Shown here: one piece after another, positions 9,747-21,009 of the stretch
Numbering within the stretch: the stretch's first letter is position 1
Layout: each line of letters opens with the position of its first letter
Assembly (NCBI GenBank): GCA_947650365.1
Contig: OX393551.1
Location: 62,241,173 to 62,305,172, forward strand
Reading direction: 5' to 3'
DNA from: Chamaelirium japonicum
Taxonomy: Eukaryota > Streptophyta > Magnoliopsida > Liliales > Melanthiaceae
DNA: 64,000 nucleotides
Translations under genes and position numbers: made by a program
Notes under the pieces: model-generated
Seen by the model: the letters and a program-made list of their open reading frames with translations, nothing else
What the model was told of the DNA's origin: nothing
The model's database searches: none

Positions 9747-11020
9747 GAGCCAGGAGGGCCTTCTCGAGGAGCACCAGATCTATGGCGGAGGGGGAGGAGT
9801 AGTTTTGCCGGGATGCGGAGTTTAGCAAGGGGTGGAAGTTACAGACTGACATAGTGAGATCACAACCGTCCATTACTCTCCAGGTAAAGAGACGTTGTGA
9901 TTGGATTCCACATCAATCTGTAAAACATTATGGTTGAATAGTATCGCTCCTTTCTGATGGATAAATTTTTGCTCCAATGATCAGACCCTCCAGATACTCA
10001 GTGATGTATTTGGAAGCTCCAAACTTGTTAATCAACGGTCCAGATACATCAGTGGGCATCTGGAGCAAGAATCAAAAAATTTCCATTTATAATATCCGAA
10101 GCATGCCACATCATAAGTGTTGGGGAAATGTTTTAAAAACATTTGAGCTGTCTTTATCATAGCTATAGCCTGCAGAGCTATAGCAGGTATCATAACTCCT
10201 ATATCCGTTGCAATGAGCTGGCTCTGCGTTGCTTCTTCATCCAACGGTCACATGGGCCTCAAATGGTAACCCATGCACCAATGATGTCCGACTTTTATGG
10301 TCACTTATGGCTGCCTAATGTTCATTCTTGGGAAAAAGTTTATAAAAGGCATTTGAGACCAATGCTTTCACACACACACAAAAATAGTATTATATTCTCA
10401 AAATTATGTGCTTTCTTTCTCTTGCTTCGATTAAGAAGACGGTGCTACGGTTCCGCCTCTTCATTTCGGAAGGATCTTTTTTTCATTGCTTTCTGTCGAG
10501 TCGCTGGGTTTCTGAAAGTTGATCGAGGTTCACATAGCCTTCTTGGAGCCATGCCGACGAGAAGGAGGTCGCCTGACCGGTGTTGTCGTATCTCCGAGAT
10601 CCATTGCCACGAGACCCGCACGAGTGGAGGCAATAAGTTTCTTGGGACAGTGCCTAGCGTGCTTCGACCATCAGGCCAAAATTTATAACTCTATTTCTTT
10701 GCTATTATTAAATCCATTAAAACGACCTGCATCTAATACAAAACCTAAATAGCATTAAATAATATTAGGATTATATATATCTCTCTCACTTTTAGAAAAG
10801 TTCGGCAATGTGAATGACGGTTCCATAGAACCTGCTCTGCCTTGGCAAACCATTTCTAAAATTTTTTTTTTGACATGTCTTTGCTTACAAAAATAATACT
10901 TGTTAAACAATATATCTTTTAATACTAAGGATTTAATTCAGCTTCGATTTTACTAGCTTAGAACGATTACTTTCCAACAATAAGTTCTTAGTGATAACGT
11001 GCTAAATGACATGGAGAAAC
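9747..11020. repeat. Duplicated block, right copy
   Basis: Direct repeat of 7512-8794. It carries a third C4H scrap at 9747-9783 (minus strand, start codon changed from ATG to ATA), the small MITE, and the second LTR copy. Point differences are scattered along the length, for example GTCGTTGGGTTCC against GTCGCTGGGTTTC, so the duplication is not very recent. Confidence 0.85.
10118..10979 (+). mobile_element. Second copy of the solo LTR (862 bp)
   Basis: Same TGTTGGGGAAATG start and CTTTCCAACA end, again flanked by ATAAG (10113-10117 and 10980-10984). Because the flanks are identical to those of the first copy, this LTR was copied with its surroundings and did not insert independently. Confidence 0.8.
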
Positions 11021-11208
11021 TTGGTTAGGCAAGTACGTAAAGCTGTCTTTTGGTAGGTTACATTACGGGTAGTAGTTAGTCATTGGCTAGTGACCCTTCT
11101 CCACCCACATCACCATGGTGGGTGATATCGTCACACCCACTTTTGTAACCTGCTTCTCTCTATGTTGCCATGTGTACGTAGGGTGGCAATGGCTCGGGTC
11201 AGGTCTTG

Positions 11209-11345
11209 TACGTAGGGTGGCAATGGATCAGGTCAAGTCGTGTTTGTATCGAGTCTAGTTTCGAATCATATCCAAAACTCCTAAATCCGGATTCGACCCG
11301 TTTAACTAATCGTGTGTAAATCCTAAACCTATCGATCTTTTTATA
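11209..11345. other. Truncated TAGGGTGGCAATGG-type MITE end
   Basis: TAGGGTGGCAATGG occurs twice, about 35 bp apart, each preceded by GTACG. The second is followed by a degenerate GGATTCGACCCG-type interior. It resembles the left end of the TAGGGGTG MITE family, but the right end is missing; the CT tract begins where it should continue. Confidence 0.4.
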
Positions 11346-11361
11346 AACTGGTAGACCCACT

Positions 11362-11680
11362 AAGACCCGGTTCTCTCTCTCTCTCTCTATCGCCCTCTCT
11401 CTAACTAATTCTCTCTCTCAGTCGCTTTCTCTCTCTGATCCCTCTCTCTCCCGGGCTCTTCTCTCTCTTACTCTCTCTCTTCCCCTCGGTTTTCTCTCTC
11501 TCTCTCTCCCTCCCACCCACTCCCTCCCTGGTTCTCTTTCTTTCTCTCCCCAGTTCTCTCTTTCTCCCCTCGGCTCTCTCTCTCCGATCTCTCTCTCTCT
11601 CTGTCTCTCTCTCCCCCCGGTTCTCTCTCCCTCATACACACAGTCGCGCTCTCTCTCTCTTCGATCTCTCTTTCTCTTTA

Positions 11681-11752
<72 letters not shown>

Positions 11753-12003
11753 CCCCCCCTCGGTTTTCTCTCTCTCCCACCCACTCCCTCCCCAGTTCTC
11801 TCTCTTCCCAGTTCTTTCTCCCCTCGGTTTTCTATCTCTTCCCCCGGTTCTCTTTCTCTCTCCCCGTCTCTCTCTTTCTCTCTCCTCGTCTCTCTCTCTC
11901 TTTCTCTCTCCCCGATTCTCTCTCTCTCTCTCGCTGTCTCTAACTAACTATCTCCCTCGCCCTCTCTCTAACTAACTATCTCTCTATCCTCTCTCTCTCT
12001 CTG
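11362..12003. repeat. Long imperfect (CT)n / polypyrimidine tract
   Basis: About 640 bp of nearly pure pyrimidine on the plus strand, with a core of more than 60 uninterrupted bases of CT near 11690-11750. Its complement reads as an open Arg-Glu frame, which is an artefact of composition. Such tracts can form triplex (H-DNA) structures and are mutation-prone. Confidence 0.95.
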
Positions 12004-12475
12004 AGGGTGACGAGGGAGGAACCCAAATCCTCTTCCCCATTTCTCTGCTCCATCGTCTGCCCCAAGTCACAGCCCTCCGTTGCACCCGTAACCAACCGAT
12101 GCATCACACTCACCCCAACCGATAGGCAAAGGGACGGTAGTGATCATGTACATGTTGGCGCCTAAGTCGCTGGGCCAATCAGAGCTGCTTCTTTGCTTGC
12201 CAGTTGGGACTAAGTGCAAAACATTGGTCAGGTACAGTGCATAGGATGGCTGTCACTGGTGGGTAGAGGATTTGGGTTCAGGGGGAGGGGGGGGTTGGGA
12301 TGGTGGGAGAGGGGGGTGGCGATGCCTAGGGGCTGTGTTACCACCGAAGACAGTTCGCTGCAGTGCCGACAGACACAGACATTCACTGGTTAAACTACCA
12401 ACTGGGATGGAATGTCAAAAATAGAGGTGACGATATCACTTCCGACAACGCAACCTACCAACAAGCAATGTGGAC

Positions 12476-12595
12476 TAGGACGGCAAGTGGCAATGGGTCG
12501 GGTTTTAAATTCCTATGGTAAACGGACTGGTTCAGGGTAGACCTATTAAAAAATGATAAAACTCAATTTCCAAACACACCCCATTGCCATTCCTA
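12476..12595. mobile_element. 120-bp hAT-like MITE
   Basis: Begins TAGGACGGCAAGTGGCAATGGG and ends CCCCATTGCCATTCCTA, an inverted pair. The flanks are ATGTGGAC (12468-12475) and ACGTGGAC (12596-12603), an 8-bp duplication with one C/T difference. It is the shortest TAGGG-ended element in the window. Confidence 0.75.
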
Positions 12596-12603
12596 ACGTG
12601 GAC

Positions 12604-13057
12604 TGCTTCTCCACTCCATGGGCTGATAACCTGTGGGCAATGCTATCTATAACCATAGCCATAACCATCCATCCATCCATGTTCCACCTACTTGGTGTTG
12701 GTTTTATGAATCTTTTTTCTCCATTCTTTTTTATTTAAGGTTATATGTGTTGCCTTCACACCATAGTCCGATGAGGTTGTTTTTACTAAAGGCAGCTCAG
12801 GAAATACTGTAGATAAAATGTTTGGTGAAATTGTAGGGGTTGACGTGGTGCAATGCATCCCACGGTCGTATGATGAGCTCGTTATTGAAGGAAAGATCGG
12901 ATTTAGTCTTGGGTGCGGGCTGATGTGTTCCTCAAAATTCGGAACCGAATGTGTTTCACCGTATGGATCCAAGGCTAGGGATGATTCACCTATCATTAAC
13001 GAGTGCATCGGACGATGGTTGTGAGTTGTATGTTTCACCAGGTGAGCCCCTACAGTA
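12604..13057. other. No gene recognised
   Basis: Contains a 68-codon plus-strand frame (12818-13024) and overlapping minus-strand frames, none resembling a known domain. Composition is unremarkable. Confidence 0.4.
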
Positions 13058-13065
13058 GTTCCACT

Positions 13066-13644
13066 TAGGGGTGGAACTTGGGCAGGTCTGACCCGAACCC
13101 GACCCTTCCAACCCGAACAACAGACAAACATGGGCAAAATTGATTAAAAATTTGGACGGATTTAGATAAAAAAAGAACAATCCGATTTCAATTTGTATTG
13201 GACGAATTTGGGCACCGATCTTCCCAACCCAAGGAAGTGGCACACTAAGATTGAATGCTTTGGTAGTTTTTTTTATAAAAATCAAAGATTGTTTATTTGA
13301 TGTTGAATGCTAAGAATTCGTTTGGAATATGTGAGTATATGGGTTGAACGTTATATTTTCGTTATGCAAATCAAAGATTTTTTATATACAATTTAAAATT
13401 TTGTTGGGGTTTTTTCCATCTATTTATGTGCACAAGCATTTCTAATTGGGCAACCGGCCCAAACCTTCCATTATTTTTCAAATTAAATAACCTGAGCAAC
13501 CCGAGCAACTAGGATGGGCAAGCACAGGTTGGGCTTCCACAGGTTCTTCAGATTCCACGGGTAAAACGGGTTAAGGCTTGTGCAAGTCGGGTTTGGAATG
13601 GACAGACCCTTCAACCCACCAAACCCACCCAACCCCCACCCCTA
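13066..13644. mobile_element. hAT-like MITE with AACCCGAC interior (579 bp)
   Basis: Ends are TAGGGGTGG... and ...CCCACCCCTA. The flanks are GTTCCACT (13058-13065) and GTTTCACT (13645-13652), an 8-bp duplication with one difference. Near each end the interior is a degenerate reiteration of AACCCGAACC/GGTTGGG words; the middle is AT-rich. No coding capacity. The 8-bp duplication points to the hAT superfamily. Confidence 0.85.
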
Positions 13645-13681
13645 GTTTCACTGAATATTTTCTCATGACGGTATCTGAGGT

Positions 13682-14270
13682 TAGGGGTGTAAAACGGGCC
13701 GGGCCTATTATACCTCGGGCCGGGCCGGGCTGTGCCTTGAGATCCTAAGCCCATGATGGCCCGTCGGGCTTGTCAGGCCGGGCCTTGGGTCAAGGGTATG
13801 AGCTCGGGCCCGGTCCATGAATAGATATATTAAGAATTTCGTTTCAGGTCAGATTGGGTTTAGACAAAAAACCATATGTTTTTTAATAAAATTTTTTTGG
13901 TGGGGCCTAGAGATCCTAAGCCCAGGAAAGCCCGTCAGGCTCGTCGTGCCGGGCCGAGCCTTGGGCCAAGGGTATGAGCCCAGGCCCGGCCCGGGAATGG
14001 ATACATTAAGAATTTTGTTTCGGGTCGGTTCGGGTTTAGGCTAAAAACCATATGTTTTTTAATAATTTTTTTTTACGGTTTATGTATATATACCAAAATT
14101 ATAGTATTTGGATCGGGCTTTCGGGCCGGGCCGGGCCTGGTTTCGGGCTCAAGGTGGTGACCCGAGCCCGGCCCATGCATTTTTTGAGTCGGGCCGTTAA
14201 CTTTTGGGGCCGGACTTGGGCGGTTAACTTTCGGGCCGGGCTCGGCCGGTGGACTTTTTTTACAACCCTA
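13682..14270. mobile_element. hAT-like MITE with GGGCCGGGCC interior (589 bp)
   Basis: Begins TAGGGGTGTAAAACGGG and ends TTTTTACAACCCTA. The 8-bp duplication TCTGAGGT is exact (13674-13681 and 14271-14278). The interior is a degenerate amplification of GGGCCGGGCC and GCCCGGCCC. It lies only 37 bp from the preceding MITE of the same end type. Confidence 0.92.
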
Positions 14271-14445
14271 TCTGAGGTTAACAATTCGGAGTTGGCAAAA
14301 AAACCGGTCGTTGGCCGGCCGGGCTGAAAGCGATCGACTGATGGCTCCCAACCAACAAAAAGGAGTTTGCTATCGCCACCCTACTTGACAAAACCCTCGT
14401 ACCTCGTCGTCAACGCCTTCCATTTCAAACGTGAGAAACAGCTAA

Positions 14446-14612
14446 ACTTGGGTTCAGATCTCCTCCAGTCGGTCGGCCTCGATCAGTGGGTTCATCGTGC
14501 ATTACACCGCACGATTGCAGATGACCCCGAAAGTGTTCGCACTCCAACCGAATACATGCGGCTGTGATGAGCGTCGGGCCCACCGACCGAGGCCGACATC
14601 TGAACTCCCCAA
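14446..14612. mobile_element. MITE-like inverted repeat (CTCCAGTCGGTCGG type)
   Basis: GTTCAGATCTCCTCCAGTCG near 14454 is mirrored by CGACATCTGAAC near 14595, with GGGCCCACCGACCGA next to it. The same end sequence (GGATCTCATCCAGTCGGTCGG ... GACTTGAGGAGATCCG) is found at 41929-42127, so this is a repeated family. No duplication was resolved. Confidence 0.45.
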
Positions 14613-14929
14613 ACTTGGATCCTATTTAGCTGTGGTGCACGTCCTGGTGCGTTATTATTAGTCAATTGTGCTATCGGTCAACAATATTTTCATTTCAAAA
14701 GCCGGTGCAAGTGTGACCGGCGATGGCAAGGGCACAATCGGGCGGACCATGTCAACAGTTTGAGGGACATGACCGTGTGAGGCATGACCATGTCAACAGT
14801 TTCCTATTGAATACTAAAGTGAGTTTAAATCTTCTCAAGTCGGCTTGGCGTGCGTCACTGCTTCACGATTGTATGTACCATGAGTTACTTTCGGGGATCG
14901 GCCAATCCGGGGCCGACAAGTGTCAAAAA

Positions 14930-15965
14930 CAGACTGACCCGAGAGGCCTCTGGTCGCCTCCGGACCAGCTGGTCCATGTAACCACACATGAACGAACCGG
15001 CCCGAGAGGCCCCTTGGCGCCTCAGGACCAGCCGATCCACGTAACCTCACAGGAACGAACCGGCTCGAAAGGCCCCTGGGAGCCTCCGAACCAGCCGGTC
15101 CGCGTAACCTCACAAGAACAGACCAACCCGAGAGGCCCCTGGGCACCTCGGGACCGGTCGGTCCGTGTAACCTCACAAGAACGGACCGACCCGAGTGGTC
15201 CTTAGACGCCTCCGGACCGGCCAATCTACGTAACCTCACAAGAACAAACTAGTCGGTCCATGTAAACTCATAAGAAGGGATATGTCCGAGAGGCCCATGG
15301 GCACCCCCGTATCGGTCAGTCTGTGTAATCTCATAAGAACGGACTGACTTGAGAGGCCCCTGGGCGCCTCGATGTCGATTTGTGTAACCTCACCAGAGTA
15401 GACCGGCCCGAGAGGGCCCTAGGCGCCTCCTGGCCAGCCAGTCCGTGTAATCTCACAAGAACGGATTGACCCGAGAGGCCCTGGGCGCCTCGGGACCGGT
15501 CAGTCCGCGTGACCTTACAAGAGCGGACTGACCCGAGAGGCCCCTAGGCGCTTTCAGACCGGCCAGTTTGCATAACTTCATAAGAATGGACTGGTCAGCG
15601 TAGCCTTTAGGCGTCTCCGTACCGGTTGGTTCGCGTAACCGCACAAGAACGTACAGACCCGAAAGACCCCTGGGCACCTCTAGACCAGCTGATCCGTGTA
15701 ACCTTACAATAAGGGATCAGCCAGAGAGACCCCTAGGCACCTCCAGACCGGTCGGTTCGTGTAACTTCACAAAAATGGACCGGCCCAAGAGGACCCTGGC
15801 GCGTTCAGACCAACCGGTCCATATAACCTCACATAAACGGACCAGCCCGAGAGGCACTTGGGCGCCCTCGGATCGGCCGGTCTATGTAACTTCTCAAGAA
15901 CAGACCAGCCTGAGAGACCCCTGGGTGCCTCCGAACCGGTTAGTCTATTTAACCTCACAAGTTTG
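14930..15965. repeat. 63-bp minisatellite, about 16 units
   Basis: The unit contains GAGAGGCCCCTGGGCGCCTC, then GACCGG, GGTCCGTGTAACCTCACAAG and AACGGACC. Starts at 14941, 15004, 15066, 15130 and 15193 give a 62-64 bp period. Because 63 is a multiple of 3, both strands stay open over long stretches (for example a 160-codon plus-strand frame from 14723), which is a consequence of the repeat and does not indicate a gene. Confidence 0.9.
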
Positions 15966-16283
15966 GACCTATCGGCCATCCACAAAAGAGGGCATTTTGG
16001 GCATTCCCTCGCTTTTCTCCCACCGACACAGGTCCAACATCCATGCTAAATTCAAGTTTGAAAATCATGCTCCAAGGAGTTCTGAAGATCCCATCCGAAA
16101 ATCTCACCCAGCCATACCCCGAGATTCCTAACTGACCAGATAAGGAAGGAAGTGATTCCATCATAACTAACCATTGGAGAGCATACAGCCACATGGCTTT
16201 TGTCACTTGGTGATTGCTAGAATCTCGAAGCACATCACCAATTCTATCATGCTCGGAGCACCCTAGTTATCACCTCAAGGTAC

Positions 16284-16290
16284 TATAAAA
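16284..16290 (+). promoter_or_regulatory. TATA-like box ahead of the FAR1-like pseudogene
   Basis: TATAAAA lies about 40 bp upstream of the first FAR1-like coding stretch. It may equally be the TATA box of an unrecognised LTR that includes the minisatellite. Confidence 0.25.
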
Positions 16291-16330
16291 AGAGACCTAC
16301 CCCCTCAGAACAAAGCATCCGAATTCTAGA

Positions 16331-18600
16331 ATGAAAAGTGATTGTCAAGAAGTATGCACATTTGATATGAGCCTAGCAGAAAATAAGTGGAATGTGACAT
16401 TATTTAGCGATGATTACAATCATAAGTTTGTATCTGCAATCAAAAGGATAAAAACAAGATCAAATTGGTATATGTTTGAAGCTGCTAACTCTTTAACTGA
16501 AGCATTTAATATAGAGAACTTGGAGACACGAAACATGGTTTCAATTTTTGGTGGAGAGTTATTGGGTTTCTAGGATAGAGCACTTGAAAATAGGGATGCA
16601 CAGTCCATTATGAACTACTTTAGAAAAAACAAGTGATGAATCCGCAATTCTTGTATGCAATCCAATGTGATGACAATTCAAGGGCTACCAATTATTTTCA
16701 CGGTCATGAATGTCGTACTAACGATTTAGAGATGTTGTCACATTTGACACAACTTATAGAACCAACAAGTATGACATGCCATTTGCACCGTTTACGGGAG
16801 TTAATCATCATTATCAGTCTATACAATTTGGTTATGCTTTATTACAAGATAAAATAGAGAAAATATATATCTGGTTATTTGAAACTTGAGTTAATACTAT
16901 GGGTGGGAAGTATCTATTATCTATAATAACATAACAAGATTTGGCTATACAGACAGCTATTGCAAAAGTGTTTTCCACTATACATCATCAACTTTGTTTA
17001 TGGCACATTAAGAAAAAAATTATAGAAAAACTATCTCATGTATACTTCAAGAAGTCCAAGTTCAAGAAAGAACTAAAACATTGTCTTCAATATACATACA
17101 TGATCAAAGATTTTGAGAATGAGTGGTAAAATTTAATATTTACATATGGGATTAAAGAAAATGATTGGCTTCAATATCACTATGAAATTCGTGAATCATG
17201 GGTACCTACGTACAACTGTTCTATTTTTTTTACTAGAATAAATATGACAGATCACAGTGAAGGAGTTAATGCCTTCATTAATAGTTTTGTTTCATCACGA
17301 ACCAATTTGCGAGAATTTGTTATTAAGTTTGACCAAGCTTTGAAAAAGATAGTTAAAAGAAAAAAAGATAAAGATTTTAAATCTGAGGATAAATATCGAA
17401 TTATTGATGATGGTAACTTAATATTAACTCATGCTTTAAATATTTATATGAGAATCATGTTTAATAAGTTTGATGAACAAATAAGAAAAATTGTATGCTT
17501 CAAAGCAGATAAATTAGGAAAAGAAGGTGAATATTAATCATACCTCATGCAAACCAAGCTTGCAGGCTATGAAAAATTCAATGTGACGTTAAATTTATAA
17601 AATCATGATGGATATTGTAAATACCAACATTTTCAATTTATTGAAATATCTTGCTGGCATATTCTTAAAATATTTGCATACTTACACATTGATTATAAAC
17701 CTGGAAACTTCATTCTTACTAGATGGACACAAGGAGCAAACACTTTCAGCATGATTGATTCATCAGATAGATTGTTAATAGTGTTTTGGGGTGAGAGATA
17801 GAAGCAATGAAATTAAATCATATATGTCATTATTCAACACAATTGGCTTACGAGTCACCCAAATTAGATGAAGGCTACAAGTACTTCATGGAATCTATGA
17901 AAGAAACATCAAAAAAGATATCACAAATCCATATTCATGCTACTTCAGAAATACCTATACATATTGATGTTATTTCAACCAGAAAAAAAATTGATTCTAG
18001 TAAATCATTATAGGTGTTGCTTTTAGATCCGAATATATCATAGACAAAGGGTAGAAAGAAGGATGACAAAGATAATAAAACAATTATAGATAGAATTAAG
18101 AGTGGAATTGAGGTGTCCCTAAACAAGAAAAAAAAAAGTGCATTGTGTAAAAGATTAGGACACGACAAACGAATTTCTTCTCAAATCCAAATAAACGAAA
18201 ATAAGGATTGCATAACACGTAAGTAATTTAAAATCATGCATGATTTTCTATTTTAATATGTTTAGTTGTTTCTTAACATACTCTTACTAATGTATAGTTT
18301 ATAGCATCAGATTTTGAATAAGTTAAGGATTTGGAAAGCAATGAAAAGAATGGTGAATTGCAAGAGTAGATATTTTTTTGGTAAGTATTAAATCTTTTAG
18401 CTTTCGTTATTAATAAATTTAATATCTTTTATAGTTTATGTTTATACTAAGTTTATAGTTTCATTATAAAATATTGAACGGGCCTTTGTTTACAGGTGTA
18501 ACTGATCCTAAGCAGAAGTCATTATCCGGACCAAGGAAGCAATGTCGAGCATTAACAACAATATCAAGAGGTCGTTGTAAGATTGATTTTGTGGTGTGCT
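16331..18600 (+). pseudogene. FAR1/FHY3-like (MULE-derived) pseudogene
   Basis: FAR1-related proteins are transcription factors derived from Mutator-like transposases. Conserved stretches appear in order but in different frames: the end of the FAR1 DNA-binding domain with NHKF and the TEAFN...SIFGGELLGF linker (16331-16572); NPQFLYAIQCDDNSRATNYF and then, after a frameshift, KYDMPFAPF and GVNHH of the MULE transposase core (16640-16860); the AIQTAIAKVF...LCLWHI block (16941-17120), where an in-frame TAA sits at the position of the conserved Asp before QD; SEGVNAFINSFV and REFV (17244-17537); the SWIM region with its cysteines degraded (17620-17750); and a CALCKRLGHDKR knuckle near 18138. An intron-like gap follows at about 18200-18495, then a C-terminal GPRKQ stretch. 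It is AT-rich, with several stops and frameshifts, and clearly dead. Confidence 0.85.
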
Positions 18601-19650
18601 AGAGTCAGCACATGTTCAGGGAATTACCAATTTGATTTTAGGACTTATGATGCTTTATGTTTTGGAATCTGGAACACAGTTTTATGAGATGCCTTATAAT
18701 AGTGGAACTGTAATTTTCTTGATCCGTTTATTTTTGAGGATTTGTTTTGGCAGGCTAGTGGCTCTTATGAGATGATGTACAAAGTGTATTGTTGAGTATG
18801 ATTGATTATTATTATATAGTAGAATTGGTATCCATGTGGATATATGCTGGAGAAGCCAAGTGCTTCTTGGATCCCCCACCACAAAGATCAAGTGATTATT
18901 TGATTCCCAACTACCCTAAAAAAGAAAACCAACCAATTCACATCGAAAATAATTTATGAAACATCTGCTCTGATATTGTAACTGATATTGGCTATCAAAC
19001 ATCATCTACATGTAATCCCTTCAAACGAAAACTCAAACTCTATAATACTACTATGATGAAATCAAAATTAACACTCAAGGATATTGTCGGTCAGTTCAAT
19101 GGCACTCTGCATGCCGCCGGCACGGCCTATGGCTCTATCTGAACCATTTGCATATTAAGAATGCCAAGAAACTGAAGCCAGTGGTGGGCTGAGACAGGTT
19201 ATAGACCACCCAACCTGAGAAGAAAGAGAACTCTTGCCAGAGATATGAAGAAGCTCAAGGCGATAATGACAGCTACATGACCTAGCAGCACCTCCTCTGC
19301 TTCAACATAAATGCCTACAACTAAACACACAGCATAAAAGTTGCAGAGATAAACCCAACATCATACACTTCATAGTATCCTAATTTCAGAGCGAGAGAGA
19401 GAGAGACAAAGAGACTTGGGCATGATGCGAGATGGTTAAAGTGCAAGGTTGTTGAAACCAAGGTCTCCATTTACTTGAACTGACAAGGGAACAAAGAGCT
19501 GAATATTAATAAACTGTCCTAGCGCAAACCTCCTAGAATGAGAAAACCAATCTACCACCAAATAAAAAATTCTACTATTTTGAAATCCAACCATTACGCT
19601 TCATGCCTCACGAGTGCAATATCCCACATATTTAGGGTGCAAAAAGGTTT
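18601..19650. other. No gene recognised
   Basis: AT-rich non-coding sequence. The first 300 bp could be the former 3' untranslated region of the FAR1-like gene. No repeats or terminal signals were identified. Confidence 0.4.
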
Positions 19651-19823
19651 GTTCAATTACCAGTATTAGATGTAGTGTTCCAATTAGTCCAACCTTGGTG
19701 GTGGTATTGTAATGGTGTGCGTTCTCTCCTTATATAAGGAGAGGTAGTCTTATGTAATGAGATCAATACAAGGAGCTTTCTCCCATAACCCTAATCTCTC
19801 TCTCCCCCTCTCTCTTCATAACA
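19651..19823 (+). mobile_element. Short Copia LTR, 3' part
   Basis: Contains a TATA-like CTTATATAAGG at about 19729 and ends CTTCATAACA at 19823, immediately before a methionine-tRNA primer-binding site. The start (TGTTCAATTACC at about 19651) is a guess from the TG rule. Downstream internal sequence up to 20334 has no recognisable gag or pol, so the element is a remnant. Confidence 0.65.
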
Positions 19824-19845
19824 TGGTATCAGAGCCAATCTAAGG
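19824..19845 (+). other. Primer-binding site (initiator Met tRNA)
   Basis: TGGTATCAGAGCCAATC directly follows the LTR end. TGGTATCAGAGC is the classical plant Copia primer-binding site, complementary to the 3' end of initiator tRNA-Met. Confidence 0.85.
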
Positions 19846-20334
19846 TTTCAGAGTTCTATCTTCAACCTCGGCCTCCTCAGTCTCCATCGACGATCTTGAG
19901 TAGACCGGGAATAATAAAGTTTCTTTTTCGGTTCTTTCTTCCTTCTCCAGATCCGGCTGTCGAGACCTCCTCTTTCAAGATCTACCATTCGCAGGCTGGT
20001 GTAGCGTCAAGATGTTCATCTACACCGGCTAGCTCCTCCGTTCAGATCCGTCGGTTCCTCTCTACAGATACTCCATGCCTCTCTGCAGATCTGGCGAGCC
20101 CTTTCTTCTCCCCTGCACTCAATCACCAACCACCTCAGCTTATGCTCTGTAGGTATGCTTTGCTTGCACCCGTCGAGGTCAATTGCACTGGCGCTTGCAT
20201 ACGTCAAGATCTGACCACCATCCCATACCCTGTGCTTGTCGAAGCCCTACGCCATTGAATCCAGCCATCTATGCCCTCACCAGTGCCCTATGCCCGTGCC
20301 CTGCCACTTGTCAAATCCTTGTGCCCATGCTCTG

Positions 20335-20995
20335 TGTTGGGGAGGATTTTGGACGTAGTGCGGAACCCCTTTCCAACAGTCGATTGAAGGTGTTACCCTT
20401 CGAGGTGTGGCGCACTGTGGAGTGCTGAGCTGGCGTGTGTCACGCTGTCGCGCTAATGCTGTTGACAATAAGAAGATGGGTGAAGAGCAACGTCAACAGT
20501 TGGGTTGCCGAGCTGTCATGTGGCTAGTTGCCACACAGACCCTGTTGCAATACAGAGTGACACAAATAAGGATAAAGGGAGAGAAAGGGAGTTAACACAA
20601 GATGTGGTGACGAAGTTCGGCTGAAGTCTACGTCTCCGTACAGTAAGATACAACCTTTGAATCCACAATCACTTAAAATATAAAGCTACTCTCGACAAGC
20701 CGAGGAGTGCTTGTTAAAAGTAGACAGAAAATAGAGGGGGCTTAAGAGTCTGAATATCAGAAGACTTAGAGAGCTCTGGAAAACAGAAAGTACAATATGG
20801 AATAATGAATTTCAGTCCAGATTATTTACAGGATTGACTATATATAATGGTTTGGGAATATTCTAGGAATTCGCTGGAATATCAGGAGTTTAGGCAATTA
20901 TCCAGGGGGATTTACTATTCCTCGGAGGGCATGTACGGGCCCCAGATAGGGCTGCGGGTTCCTCTGTTGGGCGTTAGCCAAATTTTGCACCAATA
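20335..20995 (-). mobile_element. Tat-like LTR, minus orientation
   Basis: Plus-strand boundaries are TGTTGGGGAGG (20335) and TTTTGCACCAATA (20995). On the minus strand a polypurine tract TGGAAGGGGGTAAC (21009-20996) is followed by TATTGGTGCAAAATTTGG. This is the same architecture as TGGGAGGGGGTAAC then TGTGGGTGCAAAAATTG at 29061-29091, so the two LTR families are related. The first LTR base pair has decayed from TG to TA. An inverted TATA-like TATATAT lies near 20840. It is the 3' LTR of a minus-strand element whose internal part extends to the right. Confidence 0.7.
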
Positions 20996-21009
20996 GTTAC
21001 CCCCTTCCA

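Noticed and set aside
7893..10979. Two LTR copies as the ends of one retrotransposon
   Set aside because: Each copy has its own ATAAG on both sides and shared flanking sequence, so this is a duplicated solo LTR; the 1.36 kb between them has no primer site or coding region.
11418..11780. 120-codon minus-strand frame of alternating Arg-Glu
   Set aside because: It is simply the complement of the CT microsatellite; no start context or domain.
12688..13137. 149-codon minus-strand frame
   Set aside because: No recognisable domain and it crosses the left end of a MITE at 13066.
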